A stretch of DNA of 64,000 nt from NCBI GenBank assembly GCA_026122225.1, contig JANEZZ010001858.1:188501-252500 (forward strand). Reading direction: 5' to 3'. Under the pieces are notes generated by a model. It ran no database searches, was not told the DNA's origin, and worked only from the letters and a program-made list of their open reading frames with translations. Source of the DNA: Heloderma charlesbogerti. Its lineage: Eukaryota > Chordata > Lepidosauria > Squamata > Helodermatidae. Positions 10,321 to 21,554 of this stretch are shown in pieces. Position 1 is the stretch's first letter, and each line of letters opens with the position of its first letter. Position numbers and translations under genes: made by a program.

Positions 10321-10477
10321 GCCAAGGCAGGTGCTCCTGGGTCGGTCGCCCAGAGAGCAGGCTGGTCATCCGGTTCTTTCTGTCATCTGAAGCGATGCTG
10401 CATCTGCTGTCCATGTCTTTCTCCCCCTCTTCTGAGATGAAGAGAGGTTTGCACTTTAGGGCTTTTGGGTTTTTTCT

Positions 10478-10483
10478 ATTAAA
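10478..10483 (+). promoter_or_regulatory. Candidate HAUS8 polyadenylation signal
   Basis: ATTAAA lies 158 bp after the HAUS8 stop codon, the first canonical-type hexamer downstream. The GT-rich element expected after cleavage is not obvious. Confidence 0.4.
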
Positions 10484-10545
10484 ATACCTTTTTATTGCAA
10501 GCCTGGCTTTTGCAGCATTCTTTCGGGATGGTCCTATTTCAGCCT

Positions 10546-10640
10546 TCCCCAACCTGGTGCCTTCCAGATGTGCCTTCCAGCACCCCTGGGGGATGCTGGG
10601 AGTTGCAGTCTGACACATCTGGAGGACACCAACTTGGCCA
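10546..10640. repeat. Palindromic MITE
   Basis: An imperfect hairpin: CCCCAACCTGGTGCCTTCCA against the complement of TCTGGAGGACACCAACTTGG, meeting near 10594. It is related to 3293-3400 and lies in the HAUS8 3' UTR or just beyond. Confidence 0.65.
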
Positions 10641-10864
10641 AGCTGTTCTATTCCTTGCCCTGCAGGGCTGTGTCTCAGCCCTTCCCGTTGCAAGTCAGGG
10701 AACAGGGCATGAAAGAAGGCTGGGCTTCCATAACTAACTCCTGCCTTAATGTGTCCTTTTAGCGAATTAATCAATTTGTGCCCAGCCTCTTCTGTGAAGT
10801 TTGAGGCATCTTTGATCAACATCAGAAGATCCTTGCTGGATCAGACCATCTAGTCCAGCATTCT

Positions 10865-13845
10865 GTTTGTTTTGTTGTTTATTCGGTCAGTCGCTTCTGA
10901 CTCCTCGTGACTTCATGGACCAGCCCACGCCAGAGCTTCCTGTCGGCCGTCGCCACCCCCAGCTCCCCCAAGGTCGAGTCCGTCACCTCCAGAATATCAT
11001 CCATCCATCTTGCCCTTGGTCAGCCCCTCTTCCTTTTGCCTTCCACTTTCCCTAACGTCAGCATCTTCTCCAGAGTATCCTGTCTTCTCATTATGTGGCC
11101 AAAGTACTTCAGTTTTGCCTTTAATATCCTTCCCTCAAGTGAGCAGTCTGGCTTTATTTTCTGGAGTATGGACTGGTTTGATCTTCTTGCAGTCCAAGGC
11201 ACTCTCAGAATTTTCCTCCAGCACCACAGTTCAGAAGCATCGATCTTCCTTCGCTCAGCCTTCCTTATGGTCCAGCTCTCGCAACCATAGGTTACTACGG
11301 GGAATACCATTGCTTTCGCTATGCGGACCTTTGTTGTCAGTGTGATGTCTCTGCTCTTCACTATTTTATCAAGATTTGTCATTGCTCTCCTCCCAAGAAG
11401 TAAACGTCTTCTGATTTCCTGGCTGCAGCCAGTGTCTGCAGTAATCTTTGTGCCTAGAAGACAAAGTCTGTCACTGCCTCCACGTTTTCTCCCTCTGTTT
11501 GCCAGTTATCAATCAAGCTGGTTGCCATAATCTTGTTTTTTTTGAGGTTTAACTGCAACCCAGCTTTTGCACTTTCTTCTTTCACCTTTGTCATCAGATT
11601 CCTCAGCTCCTCCTCGCTTTCAGCCATCAAAGTGGTATCATCTGCATATCTGAGATTGTTAATGTTTCTTCCAGCGATTTTAACTCCAGCCTTGGCTTCA
11701 TCAAGCCCAGCACGTCGCATGATGTGTTCTGCGTACAGGTTGAATAGGTAGGGTGAGAGTATACAACCCTGCCATACTCCTTTCCCAATCTTAAACCGTC
11801 CGTTGTTCCGTGGTCTGTTGTTACCGTTGCTACTTGGTCATTATACAGATTCCTCAGGAGGCAGATAAGATGACTTGGTATCCCCATACCACCAAGAACT
11901 TGCCACAATTTGTGATGATCCATACAGTCAAAGGCTTTCAAATAGTCAATAAAACAGAAATAGATGTTTTCCTGAAACTCCCTGGCTTTCTCCGTTATCC
12001 AGAGGATATTGGCAATTTGGTCTCTAGTTCCTCTGCCTTTTCTAAACCCAGCTTGTACATCTGGCAATTCTCATTCCATGAATTGCTGGAGTCTACCTTG
12101 CAAGATCTTGAATATTACCTTACTGGCATGTGAAATAAATGCCACTGTTCGTTAGTTTAAACATTCTGTGGTGCTTCCCTTTTTTGGTATGGGGATATAA
12201 GTTGATTTTTTCCAATCTGTTGGCCATTCTTGTGTTTTCCAAATTTGCTGGCATATGGCGTGCATCACCTTGACAGCATCATCTTGCAAGATTTTAAACA
12301 GTTCAGCTGGGATACCGTCATCTCCTGCTGCCTTGTTATTAGCAATGCTTCTTAAGGCCCATTCAACTTCACTCTTCAGGATGTCTGGCTCTAGGTCACT
12401 GACCACACCGTCAAATCTATCCCCGATATTATTATCCTTCCTATAGAGATCTTCCGTATATTCTTGCCGCCTTTTCTTGCTCTCTTCTGCTTCTGTTAGG
12501 CCCTTGCCATCTTCGTTTTCGATCATACCCATTTTTGCCTGGAATTTACCTCCGATGTTTCTAATATTCTGGAAGAGGTCTCTTGTCCTTCCTATTCTAT
12601 TGTCATCTTCCGCTTCTGCGCATTGCTTGTTTAAAAATAATTCCTTATCTCTTCTGGCTAACCTCTGGAATTTTGCATTTAATTGGGCATATCTCCCTCT
12701 ATCACTGTTGCCTTTTGCTTTCCTTCTTTCTTGGGCTGCTTCCAGTGTCTCAGCAGACAGCCATCTTGCCTTCTTGGTTTTCTTTTTCTTTGGGATGTTT
12801 TTTGTTGCTGCCTCCTGAACAATGTTGCGAACTTCTGTCCATAGTTCTTCCGGGACCCTATCTACTAAATCTAGTCCCTTAAATCTATTCTTCACCTCCA
12901 CTGCATATTCATGAGGAATATTCGTGAGCTCATATTTAACTGATCTGTGGGTCTTCCCTATTCTCTTTAGTCTGATTCTAAATTGTGCAATAAGAAGTTC
13001 ATGATTGAACTACAATCAGCTCCAGGTCTTGTTTTTACCAACTGCATAGATGTCTGCCACCTTTGGCTACAAAGGATGTAGTCAATCTGATTTCGGTGTC
13101 GACCGTCTGGTGAAGTCCATGTATAAAGTCGCCTCTTAGGTTGTTGGAAGATAGTGTTTGTTATGCACAGTGACTTGTCTTGGCAGAATTTTATCAGCCT
13201 ATGTCCTGCTTCATTTTGTTCTCCCAGACCATGCTTGCCTGTAATTTCAGGTGTCGTTTGACTACCCACCTTATCATTCTAGTCTCCTGTAATGAAAATA
13301 ACATATTTTTTTGGCGTACTATCCAGTAGGTGCTGCAGATCCTCATAGAACCGATCTACTGCTTTTTCAGCATCTGTGGTTGGGGCGTATATTTGGATCA
13401 CTGTGATGTTAAATGGCTTACCCTGAATTCGAATTGAAATCCTTCTGTCATTTTTTGGATTGTATCCAAGCACTGCTTTAGCCACTTGATTATTAATTAT
13501 GAAGGCTACTCCATTTCTTCTGTGGTCCTCTTGTCCACAGTAGTAGATCTGGTGGTCATTTGATATGAAGTGGCCCATTGCAGTCCATTTCAGTTCACTT
13601 GACACCCAAAATGTCTATATTTAATCTTGACATCTCCCCAATAACCATATCCAATTTGCCCTGGATCATAGATCTTACATTCCGGGTTCCTATGGTGTGT
13701 TGATCTTTAGAACATCGGATTCGTCGTTCACCACCAGCACCACTGGCTGCTAGCCGTCCTTTCAGCTTTGAGCTAGCTGCGTCATCACATCTGGGGCTAG
13801 TTGAACTTATCCTCTGTTCCTCCCCAGTAGCATTTTGACCATATT
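10865..13845 (-). mobile_element. RTE-BovB LINE, decayed near full-length copy
   Basis: Read on the minus strand the pieces come in LINE order. An APE-type endonuclease at 13605-12967 contains GGQ-like YYCGQE, VIQIYAPTT and TGD. A reverse transcriptase at 12901-11454 contains CFIDYLKAFDCMDHHKLW and RYADDTTLM. The BovB C-terminus at 11382-11020 contains [12 protein letters not shown] and [12 protein letters not shown]. Several frameshifts and stops separate them. It is clearly more diverged than the 48 kb copy and may be a different BovB subfamily. The 3' end (plus-strand coordinate ~10865) abuts a short interspersed motif at 10824-10862. Confidence 0.9.
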
Positions 13846-13852
13846 TCTGTTT

Positions 13853-14400
13853 GTTTGTTTGTTTATTTCATTTCTATACCGCCCAATAGCCGAAGCTCTC
13901 TGGGCGGTTCACAAAAATTAAAACCAAACAGCACACAATAAAACAATTTAAAAGATATAGAACATTAAAACCACAATATAACAATACAACCACAATAAAA
14001 CCTAGCAGCAGTGCAGGAGTTTAAAATACAGATTTAAAACAGCAAAGCTAAAAGTTTAGAAAGCTAAAATGCCTGGGAAAATAAAAAGGTCTTCACCTGG
14101 CGCCGAAAGGAATACAATGTATGTGCCAGGCGAACCTCACCAGGGAGCTCATTCCACAGCCGGGGTGCCACAGCAGAAAAAGCCCTCCTCCTAGTAGCCA
14201 CCCGCCTCACTTCCTTTGGCAGGGGCTAACGGAGAAGGGCCGCTGACGAGGATCTTAAGGTCTGGGCAGGCACATATGGGAGGAGGCCATCCTTCAGATA
14301 ACCTGGCCCCAAGCTGTTAAGGGCTTTAAATGTTAATACCAGCACTTTGAATTGGGCCCGGAAATGGACTGGCAACCTATCGGACATGCTCTCTTAAGAA
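13853..14400 (-). mobile_element. L2-like LINE 3' end
   Basis: It has a (TTTG)n tail, then TATACCGCCCAATAGCCGAA, an A-rich 3' UTR, and a GGGAGCTCATTCCACAGCCG region that parallels the L2 C-terminal coding sequence at 16490-16560. It abuts the 5' end of the BovB. Confidence 0.6.
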
Positions 14401-15440
14401 CTACCAGGCCCAGAGCTGCTCCTTTCTGCTGCCCTTGCACAAGGCCCCATAATAACCAGGGGTACTGATCTCAAGGACAGCTGGTCTCCAGGGCTGCTGG
14501 TAGGGCTGGCAGGCCCCAAATATCTGCTGAGAAATGTCCAGGCCAGCCTTCCTCCAAGACTGTTAGGCTGAGCACCCATCATCCCCAGGCAGCACAGCCA
14601 AAATCATCTTTAGGCCTTGCAGGGAAAACGGCAGTATCCGTGCAATCCTATACGTGCCTACTCAGAAGTAACCCCTGTTGAGCAAAGTGAGGCATATTCC
14701 CAGTTAAGTGGGTGTGGGATTGCAGCCCGACTCCACTAGAACGAAGGAGGACAAGGCAGGAGGAAACTGGAGGCACCGTCTTTATCTGCTTTCTTAGGGC
14801 CAAGTACTCGCGTGCCATTGATTTTGTGACGGATGATACTAGGCTTTATGATTTTCTAATTACGATTATAACCATCTTGATAGATTACTTGCTGGCAGGT
14901 GCCACACAACTAAACTGTGAAGAACTGTGTGTTGTGCACACATGGGCGGACGACAGGAACTCTTTCCCCCTGCTCTTCCTTGTCCAACCTTCATTTCCTG
15001 AAAGCGTTTTTGCCCCCGTCTTAGGCTGAAAAGGTTCCCAGCGCAGCTGACATGAGACCCACAGGAAGCAAGGCTTTGCAATCTGAAACGCGCCACACAA
15101 GGAACGATGGAGGAGAACATGCAAGCCCCTTCCGGTGGCTGCTTTACAGTTCATAAAGTCCTTGCAACAGTGGAGAGGGAAGGAGTCCAGTGGGGCTGGT
15201 GCAGCCCTGAGCGCCCGCCTTCTCCCCTGCTGCGAGATCAGAGTTCAGCCAGAGTTGCTAGCTGAATGAGCAGATGCGGTAGCAGTACTGAAGCACAATG
15301 TGCGTATCGGCAAAGGGGAAGACATGGAAAGCCCTGGAGCCCAAGGGCCCTAAAACATGCCATTTCTTAAATATATACAAGGACCGTCACAACGTGTTCT
15401 ACAACGCCCCCGGCATGCGTATATAAACCTGCCAACTGGA
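14401..15440. other. No gene recognised
   Basis: Apart from a short CCCATCATCCCC repeat remnant near 14575, nothing is supported. Open frames are short, overlap on both strands and have no family signature. Confidence 0.5.
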
Positions 15441-15479
15441 GGTTAACACTTCATTGTCTGCATTTCAATCCATGTGCCC

Positions 15480-15730
15480 ACTTTGCAGGCCTGGTTTGTT
15501 TGTCTTCGTCCCCACTTCAGTCTAGACAACTGTTGCATATTGGCATCCCGCTGCACCCACGAGTGCCTCTCTGCCAGCCTCTGCCTGACCACCCCATCCC
15601 TGGGCGAAATAGCTGGGCTTGGTGGCTTTGACGCCACGGGCTTGCTGCATATTTGCACCCGCGGCACCCAGGGGTGTCTGTCTCTCTCCGCCAGCCATAT
15701 GCCAGTGCCCTTGCCTCGGTCCATCATGAC
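15480..15730. repeat. ~245-bp direct repeat unit, copy 1
   Basis: It is an imperfect copy of 21181-21425 in the same orientation. Shared blocks are CTCTCTGCCAGCCTCTGCCT, CTGGGC.AAATAGCT.GGCTT, GCATATTTGCACCC and CTCCGCCAGCCAT.TGCC. It probably belongs to the same composite element as the hAT piece ending at 22595. Confidence 0.7.
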
Positions 15731-15809
15731 AACTGTCGTCCTTTCCAAATTGATGGGCCCTCCTGGCAGGGGTGTTGGGTTTGCTTCCTGCCTCAGTCTG
15801 TCAAGACAA

Positions 15810-15935
15810 CAGTCCACTGAGGCAGCCATTTGTCAGGGATGCTCTGACTTGGATTCCTGCACTGAGCAGGGGGTTGGACTCGATGGCCTTGCAGGCCCCT
15901 TCCAGCCCTGCTATTCTATGATTCTGTGATTCTAA
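15810..15935 (+). mobile_element. CR1 LINE 3' terminus
   Basis: TTGTCAGGGATGCTCTGACT, then GGTTGGACTCGATGGCCTTG, then TATTCTATGATTCTGTGATT: the CR1 3' end with its 8-bp tail repeats. Confidence 0.85.
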
Positions 15936-16206
15936 TTCTTCTTTTCAAATGAATGTGCCCGCCTGGCATGGGTGGATTTCTGTTTCCAGGAAGAGGGATG
16001 TCACATCCGAGGTGCCTGATGTCCTCGGCACGAACGCGTTGCGCGTTCTCCACCTTCACGTCCCAATGCGTCAGGCAGAACAGACTGTTGCTCCCTCCTA
16101 CCCTTCTGCATGTGGCTAGTTTTCTTTCTGTATCTGCTTTTAATTTGTTCTTGCTCTTTGCCCCAGGCTGGCCCAACCCTACTCAGAACCCATGGTCTTC
16201 TGTACT

Positions 16207-16285
16207 TCAGTGAACATACCCTTAGTGGGCTTGTTTTGTTTGTTTCCAGCCCCGTTCAAATCAGAACTCTGCCTTTCAATGAGTA
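16207..16285. repeat. Single ~66-bp satellite-like unit
   Basis: CTTAGTGGGCTTGTTTTGTT through CTTTCAATGAGTAAGCACC. The same unit recurs tandemly at 20959-21180, on the other side of the L2 insertion. Confidence 0.75.
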
Positions 16286-16289
16286 AGCA

Positions 16290-16290
16290 C

Positions 16291-16352
<62 letters not shown>
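16290..16352. repeat. (CTTT)n microsatellite at L2 3' end
   Basis: About 16 near-perfect CTTT repeats. On the minus strand this is (AAAG)n directly after the L2 3' terminus, so it likely grew from the LINE tail. Confidence 0.95.
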
Positions 16353-16353
<1 letters not shown>

Positions 16354-17685
16354 AATTGCCTATCTGGCCGGTCACCCAGCCACTCTGGGCAATGTACAAC
16401 AATAAAAACAGTTTATACAATAAAATTCAACATTAAAAACATCACATCTCTAAAATTACCCTAGCCCACCCCAAATGCCTGCCTGAACAACCATGTTTTT
16501 AACGCATGGCCGAAGCTCATTAAAGGGGCATGGCGGAGTTCCCTAGGGAGGGAGTTCCACAGAGTGGGGGCCGCCACAGAGAAGGCCCTCTCCCTCATCC
16601 TCACCAGCCTAGCTGTCCTGGCTGATGAGACAGAGAGAAGGTCATCTGAGGCTGATCTTCTTGAGCGGCCTGTCTGGTGTTGCTGGAGGCTCTCCTTGAG
16701 GAAGGCTGAGCCGGAACCGTATAGGGTTTTAAAGGTCAAAATCAACACCTTGAATTTGGCCCGGAAAACAACTGGTAGCCAGTGCAGCTCCTTCAGCACT
16801 GGAGTGATGTGATCTCGCCGGCAGCTGCCTTTAATCAGGCGAGCAACCACGTTCTGCACCAGCCGCAGCTTCCAAACCGTCTTCAAGGGTAACCCCACGT
16901 AGAGCGCATTACAGTAGTCTAAACGAGAGGAGACCAGAGCATGTACTACCGATGGGAGCAGATGGTCAGGAAGGTAGGGGCGCAGCCGTTGTATCAGATG
17001 GAGTTGGTACAGCGCTGTCCAGCTCACAGCTGACACCTGAGCTTCCATGGACAGCTGGGAGTCTAAAATGACCCCCAAGCTGCAGATCTGGTCTTTCAAG
17101 GGTAACCGTACCCCATTCAACACCAGGTCAACATCCCCCAACCTCCACTTGTCTCCCACCAAAAGTACCTCGGTCTTGTCAGGGTTCAGCTTCAGCTTGT
17201 TCCTCCCCATCCAGCCACTCACTGTCTCCAGACATTTGGACGGGGATTCTACGGCCAACCTTGGTGAAGATTTGAATGAGAGGTAGAGCTGCGTGTCATC
17301 CGCATATTGATGACACTGCACCCCAAACCTCCTGATGATAGCCCCCAGCGGCTTCACGTAGATGTTAAATAGCATCGGGGAGAGGATGGAACCCTGTGGC
17401 ACCCCACAAGTAAGTGGCCATGGGTCCGAAACCTCCTCTCCCAGTGCTACCCTCTGGTACCTGCCGGAGAGGAAGGACCGGAACCACCGCAATACGGTGT
17501 CTCCAATGCCCAACCCCTCCAGGCGGTCCAGGAGGATACTGTGGTCAACGGTATCAAAAGCCACAGAGGTCGAGGAGAACAAGGAAGGAGCATTCACCCC
17601 TATCCAGAGCCCTCCTCATATCATCCACCAAGGCGACCAAGGCCGTTTCTGTCCCATGCCCAGGCCTGAAGCCCGACTGAAATGG
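16353..17685 (-). mobile_element. L2-clade LINE, 3' part
   Basis: The minus-strand frame from ~17597 to 16461 encodes the L2 reverse transcriptase and C-terminus: [37 protein letters not shown], the QYADDTQLYLSF active site, SRLDYCNALYVGLP, ELHWLPV and FSVAAPTLWNSLP. A frameshift near 17550 separates it from the upstream part. The hAT at 17694-20736 interrupts it, and its 5' part continues at 20745-20958. Confidence 0.92.
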
Positions 17686-17830
17686 ATCTAGATCAGAGCT
17701 TTCCAAACTGTGTGTCGCGACACATTAGTGTGTCGCCGGCAGTGTGTAGGTGTGTCGCGTGAAAATTGTGCGGAAGGGCACCGCGGAGTTCCCTTACGTT
17801 TGCTTCGCTTGGTCCCTCCCCTGGAACTTC

Positions 17831-17897
17831 CTAAAGCAGCTAATGTTAAAGCAGCTTAGCTGCTAAGGCTTAGGTGCTTTAACATTAGCTGCTTTAG
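17831..17897. repeat. Subterminal perfect 23-bp hairpin in the hAT
   Basis: The arms 17831-17853 and 17875-17897 are perfect reverse complements (CTAAAGCAGCTAATGTTAAA plus GCA), with a 21-nt loop. It lies 137 bp inside the left TIR. hAT transposases often bind subterminal repeats, so it may be a binding site. Confidence 0.85.
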
Positions 17898-18786
17898 GAT
17901 CACGTGGCGTCTTGATGCAGGACGCACGTGACTGGCGGTGTTGGAGCGGTACGGCGAGGAGTGTGGTAATGCTGGCTGCATGAGGAGTGTGGAGTATTCC
18001 AAGTTAGCAGAGCAATTAGTCGAGCAATTTGCAATCAGCTCAGGCGAGAGGCTTCCCCACGTCCTCGGTGTGGCTGCAGGGCAGCGGGGGAGAACAACGG
18101 CCCGCTGGACGCCCCCAGAGCAGGGAGGGCTGCGCCGCACAGGCAAGGAGCTTCGAGCCTGTGCTCCCCAGAAAGGTAGAGGTGCGGGGCGAAGAGAGGG
18201 GAAGGGAGGCACTGCCCTGGGAGCAGAGGTCGGCCGACACCGGCACGGAGAACTGGCAGCGGCCACCAGCCCTGCATGGTTTCGGGCGTGCCCTTCGCGG
18301 ACTTCTGGCCAAAGTACCACACAGGTGGAAACGCCACCTGGGACTGCACCGAGCAGGCCGTTCGCTATCTTGGCCAGTCGGAACGGAGCTCAGTTGATTT
18401 CTGCCATTTTTATTTTTATTCTGCTGTAATTGTGGATTAACCACCCACTGGCAGTGTACCACTGGAGAGTGCTGGAACTGGACTCTGGACATAGGCATTG
18501 CAAATATTTACAGCAGTATAGCCTTGTAGTGAGATATATATATTTACACCATTTTTGTTGGACTTTTGCTTCTCTACTTCATGTGTTTTTGCAGCTGAGC
18601 TCCTACCTGGACCTATGTGTCCTAATATGTATTGTAAATACTTCAGTTAATTTTGTTTATTTTTCACATTTTCTCCTGGTCCTGATTCCTATCTTTATCT
18701 CACTTTATCGCTGTGGGAGTGGAGTGCAGGTGCTGTTATTTTCATAAGAAAAAACAGAGAAAGATAAGCACTAAAAACATGAAAGT

Positions 18787-20419
18787 ATGGTACCAAATAC
18801 ATTGAAGTGTCATTTTACCTCAAAACACTGTCATTTGTCAGAAAAACCAGTAGGATACTGTATTGAGCTTTCAAAATCTATAAAGAAGCAGTCTGCATCA
18901 TTCACAAAGAGAATGAAGACATCAGAGAAAGCTCAAAAGGCAAGTTACTTGGTTGCTCACATAATTGCCAAAAACAAGGACCCACATGCTATTGCCAACA
19001 CCACCATAAAGGAATCTTGCTGTGCTATTGTTCGAACAATGTTTGGGCCCGAATTTGAGATAGAAGTTAATAAAATCCCTTTGGCAGATAACACAATCGG
19101 AAGACGTATTCAAGACATGTCTGATGACATTAAGCAGCAAATGAAGGATATTTTTCAAGACGATAATATGATCTTTACATTGCAATTAGATGAAGCAACA
19201 GATGTCAGTGGGTTAGCACAATTATTGGTTTTTATACGCTTCATTCATACTGACAGAATTATTGAGCAATTCTTGTGTTGTCTAGAACTTCCAATGAGAA
19301 CTAGAGGTGAAGATATATTTAAAACTTTTGATTGCTTCATGAAGGAAAATAATTTGCAATGGTTAAATTGTGTAGGAATATGCACAGATGGCACACCCTC
19401 AATGGTTGGTTCAACAAAAGGTTTTATAGCTTTAGCAAAGAAAGAGAATGAAAATCTTATAATTACTCATTGCTTTTTACATCGCGAAGCACTAGTTGCG
19501 CAAACCATTGGAAATGAATTAAGAAAAGTTTTGGACAAAGTGGTTCAAATGGTCAATTACATTAAAAGTAGACCTCTTCAAGATTATTTGCTCATATTTG
19601 TGAAGACATGGGGGCAAGGTTTAAAAAGCTACTACACACAGAAGTTCGTTGGCTCTCAAGAGGTCGAGTGTTTTGTCGTGTATATGAATTGAGGGAAATG
19701 ATGCTTAAACTTTTTGAGGAAAATCAGCAGAATGAATTCTGCGATCTAATTCAAAGCAAACTTTGGTGCACAAAATTGGCATATCTTGCTGACATATTTG
19801 AACATTTGAATAAAATAAACACCAGTATGCAAGGAAAAGGAGAAAATATCTTAACAGCGGTAGATAAAATTTGTGCTATGAGAGACAAAATAGCAATTTG
19901 GAAAAGGAAAGTGAAAGAAGGAAATTTTGAAATGTTTTCCAAAACTGCTGAGTGCCAGCTAAAATGTGATATCAGCTCGCTAATTGTTGACCATTTAACA
20001 TTGCTTGGAGAGAAAGTTCATCATTACTTCCCAAATGTTGAAATCCAAGACTATGATTGGATCAGAAATCCATTTCTTTCAACTGCAATGAGGAATTTTT
20101 CACTTATTGAAGAAGAAGAATTAGCTGACGTAAAAATGATCAAAATCTGTTAATGATGCATGAACAGGGTGACTTAGACAGCTTTTGGATTCACATTTCA
20201 AAAATGCATCCAAACATAGCTAAAAAAGCATTAAAAATTCTTCTGCAGTTTTGTACTACATACATTTGTGAAGTATCCTTTTCAACGATGGCAAACTTAA
20301 AGAAACTGAAACGTGGAAGCTTAAAAATGCTTGATGATGAAATGCGAGTGTCTTTATCTAATATTCCACCAAATATTGAAAAGCTGTGTTCATCCCATCA
20401 ACCTCATACATCCCATTAA
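18787..20419 (+). pseudogene. hAT transposase (ZBED5/FAM200-like), frameshifted
   Basis: Three consecutive open segments in different frames cover one transposase: 18787-19596, about 19597-20150, and 20153-20419. Visible features are the H..H half of a BED-type finger (LKCHFTSKHCHL) without its Cys half, the catalytic-core stretch [48 protein letters not shown] with its core Trp, and the C-terminal dimerisation block SFSTMANLKKLKR. Breaks lie near 19597 and near 20145-20153. The copy cannot encode a full protein but is only lightly damaged, so it is fairly young. Confidence 0.9.
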
Positions 20420-20744
20420 AATGGTAAGTAGTTATTGGTGTTATTGGTGTTATTCAACTTTTTAAAATTCTTGCACATATTTACATACTGTTACTCATAA
20501 ATGACAACAATGTATGTTATCTTACAAATCATATATTTTTAAAAATATAAATGAAAGGTTTTCATGAGATATGTTGTATCCCCATACATTTCGTTATTAC
20601 AATTTATGTATGTGTCCGTATCCCTTATAACGGGTTAGTTTAACCTCCAGTTTGCTAGTAAAACTGAGTTACCGTGTCACGAAATGATGCATGTCTAAAA
20701 AGTGTGTCACCAACACAAAAAGTTTGGAAAGCTCTGATCTAGAT

Positions 20745-20958
20745 CATCAGAAACTTCTTCCAAGTGTGCCTTCAACAGCATCGCTGCCACCACCCGCTCA
20801 ATCACCTTGCCCCAAAATAGCAGATTCGAGACTGGGCGAAAGTTGTTCAGAACTTGGGGATCCAAGGAGGGCTTCTTTAAGAGCAGTCTTATCACTGCCT
20901 CCTTGAGGGCTGATGGCATCGCTCCCTCCTCAAGGGAGGTGTTCACCACCGCCTTGAT
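20745..20958 (-). mobile_element. L2-clade LINE, 5' part beyond the hAT insertion
   Basis: The minus strand encodes SLEEGAMPSALKEAVIRLLL and LNNFRPVSNL, the RT segment that precedes the part at 17685. Removing the hAT and one TSD copy joins the two halves. The 5' truncation point is near 20958, where the satellite-like units begin. Confidence 0.88.
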
Positions 20959-21180
20959 CCCCTTAGTGGGCTTGTTTGTTTCTGGCCCAGTTCAACTCAG
21001 AACTCTGCTTTTCAATGAGTAAGCACCCTTAGCAGGCCTGTTTGTTTCCGGCCCAGTTCAACTCAGAACTCTGCCTTTCAATGAATATGCCTTCTTGGCA
21101 GGCTTTGTTTGTTTCCGGCCCCAGGCCGGTCCAGTCCAACTGAGAACTCACTGTCGTCTGTATTTCAGTGAATGACCCTG
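20959..21180. repeat. Three tandem ~66-bp satellite-like units
   Basis: Each unit runs from a TTAG.GGGCTTGTTTGTTTC-type block through GGCCCAGTTCAACTCAGAAC to CTTTCAATGA. The third unit is longer and more diverged. A matching unit sits at 16207-16285 on the other side of the L2. Confidence 0.8.
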
Positions 21181-21425
21181 CTTTGCAGACCTGTTTTTGT
21201 TTGTTTCTGGCCTCACTTCTGTTTGGACAACTATAGTGTATTTGCCCCCACTGTACCCATGGATGTCTCTCTCTGCCAGCCTCTGCCTGCCTGCCCCATG
21301 CCTGGGCAAAATAGCTAGGCTTGTTGGCTTTGACTCCACAGGCCTATTGCATATTTGCACCCTGCTGCACCCGGGGTGTCTCTCACTCTCCGCCAGCCAT
21401 GTGCCGGCATCCTTGCCCATAGCTG
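21181..21425. repeat. ~245-bp direct repeat unit, copy 2
   Basis: It is an imperfect copy of 15480-15730 in the same orientation, 5.7 kb away. Most of that distance is the L2 and hAT insertions. Confidence 0.7.
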
Positions 21426-21554
21426 CCTCTCATCCTCTGCCTGCCAGCCTGTTTTCCCATTCAAAGAGAGCCTGAGGTCATCCAGTGTGAAGCTGTAGTA
21501 CTAGGGGAGAGGGCTTATATTTTTATTTTAAAATACATTTTTTACCCTTTTCTG

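Larger units (their letters stand above)
17694..20736 (+). mobile_element. hAT DNA transposon, 3.04 kb, with TIRs and 8-bp TSD
   Basis: The ends CAGAGCTTTCCAAACT and AGTTTGGAAAGCTCTG are perfect 16-bp inverted repeats, flanked by the direct repeat ATCTAGAT (17686-17693 and 20737-20744). TSD length, CAG ends and transposase type all indicate hAT. The coding similarity is to the Buster-like transposases that gave rise to ZBED5 and FAM200. The host sequence is an L2 LINE, so this insertion is younger. Confidence 0.95.

Noticed and set aside
12255..12882. Plus-strand open frames rich in Leu, Ser and Phe
   Set aside because: They are antisense shadows of the BovB coding strand (-).
17938..18429. 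Open frame of 163 codons in the hAT left part
   Set aside because: No similarity to the transposase family and overlapped by frames on the other strand. Treated as non-coding leader.
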